Assembly (NCBI GenBank): GCA_963668365.1
Contig: OY764266.1
Location: 1,488,001-1,552,000, forward strand
Length of the DNA stretch: 64,000 nucleotides
Source: VXNE01 sp963668365
Lineage (GTDB): Bacteria; Pseudomonadota; Gammaproteobacteria; Pseudomonadales; Azotimanducaceae
Direction: 5' to 3'
Positions 60,925 through 64,000 of the stretch are shown here, one piece after another; the stretch's first letter is position 1, and every line of letters begins with the position of its first letter. The notes beneath the pieces are model-generated. The model saw only the letters and a program-made list of their open reading frames with translations. It ran no database searches and had not been told where the DNA came from. A program made the translations under genes and the position numbers.

Positions 60925-63328
60925 CGACAGCGAGCACGAGTTGAGGACGGCCTACGTCTACGACGCGAACGGCAACGTGACCGGCGTCGCGCTGGGCACG
61001 GGCGCGGCCTCGCGCGCGGAGTCGGCGTCGAACTTCATCGACAGCCGCTTTCCGGGGACGCTGACCAACGCGAAGAGCCACAGCGAGACGCTGACCTACG
61101 ACGCCCGCTTCGGCCTGGCCGAGACGCTGACCGACGCCAACGGCCGGACCACCACGCTGAAGTACGACGCGTTCGGTCGGGAGAAGCGGCGCGAGACGCC
61201 GGACGGCGCGGTGATCGAGACGTTCCGCGAGAGGTGCTCCTCGATGACGTGCGCGGTCGTGTCGACGGGCACGGCATCGGTGAGGCCGGTGATGCGGATC
61301 CGGCGGACGTCGACCGCCGGGCCGACGACGTGGCGGTATCTGGACAAGCTGGGCCGCACGATCCGAACCGAGACGGAGGGCTTCGCGGAGAACGCGCGGA
61401 TTCGCCGGGACACGCGGTACGACGCTCGCGGCCGCGTCCGGCTGTCGAGCCAGCCGTACTACAAGACGGGCGGCACGGCCTATTATCACAAGTACGCCTA
61501 CGACGCCCGCGGCCGGGTGACGCGGGAGGACCTCCCCGACGGCGGCTTCACGGTGATGGCCTACGCGGTGGACGACATGAACCGCAATCGGATCAAGGCG
61601 ACGGCGACGGAGACGATGCACAAGCCCGGCGGCACGGGCGCCTCGACGTTCGCGGCGACGCGGAAGACGGTCAGCCGGTACAACGTGATGGGGGAACTGG
61701 TGGAGCGCGTCGAGGGCGCGAACGCGACCGCCGCGGCCGACAAGGCGACAGTGATGATCGCATACAACGGCGCGGGCCAGCCGACGACCCACGCCGCGAC
61801 GGGTTCGGCCACGACGTTCCGCCACGACTCGGCGGGGTTCCGCGACCGGGTGTCGAGCCCGAACTTCGGCACGGTCGACTTCGAGTACACGGAGTTCGGG
61901 GAGCTGTCGAGCCGCAAGGACGGCAAGGGGACGACGACCTGGACCCGCGACGCCCTGGGCCGGCCGACGAAGCGCAAGGATCCGGACGGGGTGGCGCAGT
62001 GGTTCCACGATCCGGCGAACGCGCGCGGGGCGCTGGCGCGCCGGTGCCACCACGAGAGCGCGACGGCGGTGTCGTGCGACGGCCTGGCGGCGCCGGACTT
62101 CAAGGAGACGCTGGCGTACAACAGCGGAGCGCGCGTGCGGGAAGCTACGACCAGGATCAACGCCGGGAGTCTGGCCAGGACCTACGCGCGGGGCTATCGG
62201 ACGATCCTGGAGAAGCGCACGGCGATGGACGCGCACGGCAACGTGACCGGGGTGACCTACGGCAACGGCGTGAAGACGACGCGCGGGTTCGACCCGAAGA
62301 CGGGGCGACCGACGGACATCGACACGGTCTCGGGCGGAGGGACGAAGATCCAGGACAGCGCCTACGCCTGGCGCAGCGACGGCCTGCTGGAGAGCCGCGC
62401 GAGCCACGTCGGCGGGAACAACGCGAAGCGGGAGGAGTTCGCCCGGGATCCGCTGGGGCGGCTGACCACTGCGACGACGAAGCTGGGCAACAGCGCGACC
62501 GCGACCCGGACGCTGAGCCAGACGTACCACGCGAACGGCAACCTGAAGACCAGGGCCAGCTCGGTCGAAGCGGACATCGACGTGACGGCGTACGCCTACG
62601 ACGCGTCGAAACCGCACCGGATGACGGGCGCGACGATCGGGGGCCGGTCCCACAAGTTCGTCCACGACGCCGACGGCAACATCACGAAGTACGACTGCAC
62701 CGCCAAGACGGGCTGCGGCGACGACAGGCACATCGAGTGGAACGGCCGCAACCTGCCCAAGCGGATCACGGTGGGCGACAGCAAGGCGGACGCCACGCCG
62801 GCGGCGCGGGACGAGTTCGCGTACGGCCCGGACGGGGCGCGCTACCACCGCAAGACGACCTACATGGACGGCGAAACCCTGCGGACGGAGCACACGTACC
62901 ACGTCGGCCCGTTCGAGGAGCTGCTGCCGCGCTCGGGGGCGGCGCACGCGTCGATCCGGCAGACGCGGGTGGCGGACGCGGTGCGTCACATGAAGACGAC
63001 GACCGTGGGGACGGACGACGACGGCAAGGAGACGACCACCACGGCGAAGTACGTGGACTACATCCACAAGGACCACCTGGGCTCGGTGGAGGGCGTGACG
63101 GGCGCGGACGGCGCGCGCACTCGGACGCTGGCGCACGACCCGTTCGGCGGCCGGCGCAAGTCGGACTGGACGGCGGCGCTGACGCCGGCGGAAATCTCCG
63201 CATTGGCGGGGTCGTCGGATCCGCGCGAGAGCGGGCACGCGGGCCACGAGCACCTGGACCGGACGGGGCTGATCCATCGGACATCTGAAGCCCCTGCTCC
63301 GCCATCAACAAGCGGCCAGCGGCAGTGA
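60925..63328 (+). pseudogene. Third Rhs fragment: YD repeats and partial core, no start, no tip
   Basis: The open frame (first ATG-like codon 60941, MRTAYVYDANGNVTG) matches the main rhs gene from about 49007 to 51456 with many substitutions. It covers YD repeats, DYIHKDHLGSVEGVTG and the start of the core at DRTGLIHR. At about 63280 the sequence leaves rhs and adds a short unrelated tail to the stop. Secretion signal, SpvB domain and toxin tip are all absent. It is diverged enough to be an old duplicate and can serve as a recombination donor. Confidence 0.8.
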
Positions 63329-63436
63329 ACATCTCTCGGCATGTGCTTAACAGGGAATTGAGGATGCGGTCGCGCGTCGTCATGGCGCGAGGCGCTATCA
63401 TGCCCCGCGGGGGACGCCCCTGGAGGAAAACGGCAA

Positions 63437-64000
63437 GTGGACTTGCATCGCGCGCAGTTGCGCAACATGGCGGCGCTGCAGGACAGGCACAATCGCCAGG
63501 TGCATGCCGACTGGCGCAGCCAGGGCTACGAGTACTACCGCGCCGTGTGGATCGAGTGCGCCGAGTTGCTCGACCACATCGGCTGGAAATGGTGGCGCCG
63601 GCAACAGCCCGATGTCGAGCAGGTCCGTCTCGAGGTGGTCGACATCTGGCATTTCGGCCTTTCGGACCTGCTGCGCGCGGACGCCGTCAACGATGCACTG
63701 GCGGATCGCATGGCTTCCCGAGCCGTCGCCATCGAAGGTGCCGATCTTCGCTGGGCCGTGGAGACGCTGGCGCTCGCGGCGCTCGAACGCAAGGCTTTCG
63801 ACATCGACGCCTTCCTCGACGTCATGAACGCGCTGCCGATGGGGCTCGACGAACTGCACGACATCTACGTCGGCAAGAACGTCCTGAACGCGTTCCGCCA
63901 GGACCACGGCTACCGCGACGGCAGCTACGTGAAGATATGGAACGGCCGCGAGGACAACGCGCACCTCGCGGAGATCGCCGACAGCCTCGACATCGCGCGG
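63437..64000 (+). CDS. Dimeric dUTPase (dUTP diphosphatase, all-alpha NTP-PPase), 5' part
   Basis: The first 188 residues from GTG 63437, with GGAGGA 10 bp upstream; the gene runs past the window end. The alpha-helical dUTPase_2/MazG-like fold is shown by YRAVWIECAELLDHIGWKWW (metal-binding Glu), EVVDIWHFGLSDLLR and the C-terminal DIYVGKNVLNAFRQDHGYRD and YVKIWNGREDN. It hydrolyses dUTP to dUMP, keeping uracil out of DNA. It is the first intact housekeeping gene after the rhs/DISARM debris. Confidence 0.88.
   Translation, partial: MDLHRAQLRNMAALQDRHNRQVHADWRSQGYEYYRAVWIECAELLDHIGWKWWRRQQPDVEQVRLEVVDIWHFGLSDLLRADAVNDALADRMASRAVAIEGADLRWAVETLALAALERKAFDIDAFLDVMNALPMGLDELHDIYVGKNVLNAFRQDHGYRDGSYVKIWNGREDNAHLAEIADSLDIAR

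Noticed and set aside
60536..63288. Long open frames opposite and parallel to the third rhs fragment
   Set aside because: Same composition artefact; they translate into Arg/Gly/Asp-rich noise without motifs.

Overview
The window is a high-GC (roughly 60-65 % by eye) chromosomal segment of a Gram-negative bacterium. Shine-Dalgarno-led genes, an Omp85-type outer-membrane protein, a lipoprotein, periplasmic binding and HlyD-type adaptor proteins, and a Lon protease all fit a proteobacterium. Gammaproteobacteria is my best guess, possibly a marine or host-associated lineage, but no rRNA or phylogenetic marker is present to settle it. No tRNA, rRNA or CRISPR array was seen.

Layout. 1-6.4 kb: the end of a PYROXD2-like FAD oxidoreductase, a DUF4143 ATPase behind a repeated operator-like site, a histidine phosphatase, a HAD phosphatase, a phytanoyl-CoA-dioxygenase/HEAT fusion, and a peroxiredoxin whose peroxidatic position is an in-frame TGA followed by a SECIS-like hairpin (candidate selenoprotein). 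6.6-12.5 kb: a defence graveyard with a solitary type I-C-like cas3, a frameshifted hicA, a HicB-like gene, and a decayed type I restriction-modification locus (hsdM with its catalytic segment deleted, hsdS broken, only the hsdR tail left) that still holds an intact HepT/MntA pair. 12.6-30 kb: mostly intact metabolic genes (Ldh-type dehydrogenase, CmcJ-like enzyme, three LLM flavin oxidoreductases, a TPP enzyme, P450, Coq4-like protein, peptide-binding protein, cyclase and enoyl-CoA hydratase). An AlbA/ATPase gene at 14-15.5 kb is bracketed by two 87-bp direct repeats built from 11-bp iterons.

31-37 kb: a four-gene peptide-export locus. A 60-residue precursor has a textbook double-glycine leader and a proline-rich core. 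It is followed by a secreted protein made of a duplicated pepsin-like aspartic protease (one catalytically dead half, one with both DTG motifs), a HlyD-type adaptor and a C39-peptidase ABC transporter carrying two opposite frameshifts. I know of no described system with this composition, and it is the best candidate here for an undescribed one. 37-44.6 kb: a BNR-repeat protein, a giant membrane protein and lon.

44.9-63.3 kb: a shattered Rhs/SpvB-type toxin region. The main rhs gene has two frameshifts in its N-terminal Ig-like repeats and an ISKra4-type insertion (9-bp target duplication) in its C-terminal domain. It is followed by a lipoprotein with a formylglycine-generating-enzyme-like domain, a mosaic of rhs pieces (one inverted), an orphan rhs core with a different C-terminal domain and a putative immunity gene, remnants of a third C-terminal domain/immunity pair, DISARM-like drmA and methyltransferase remnants enclosing an intact hicBA pair, and a third large rhs fragment. 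The window ends inside a dimeric dUTPase gene.
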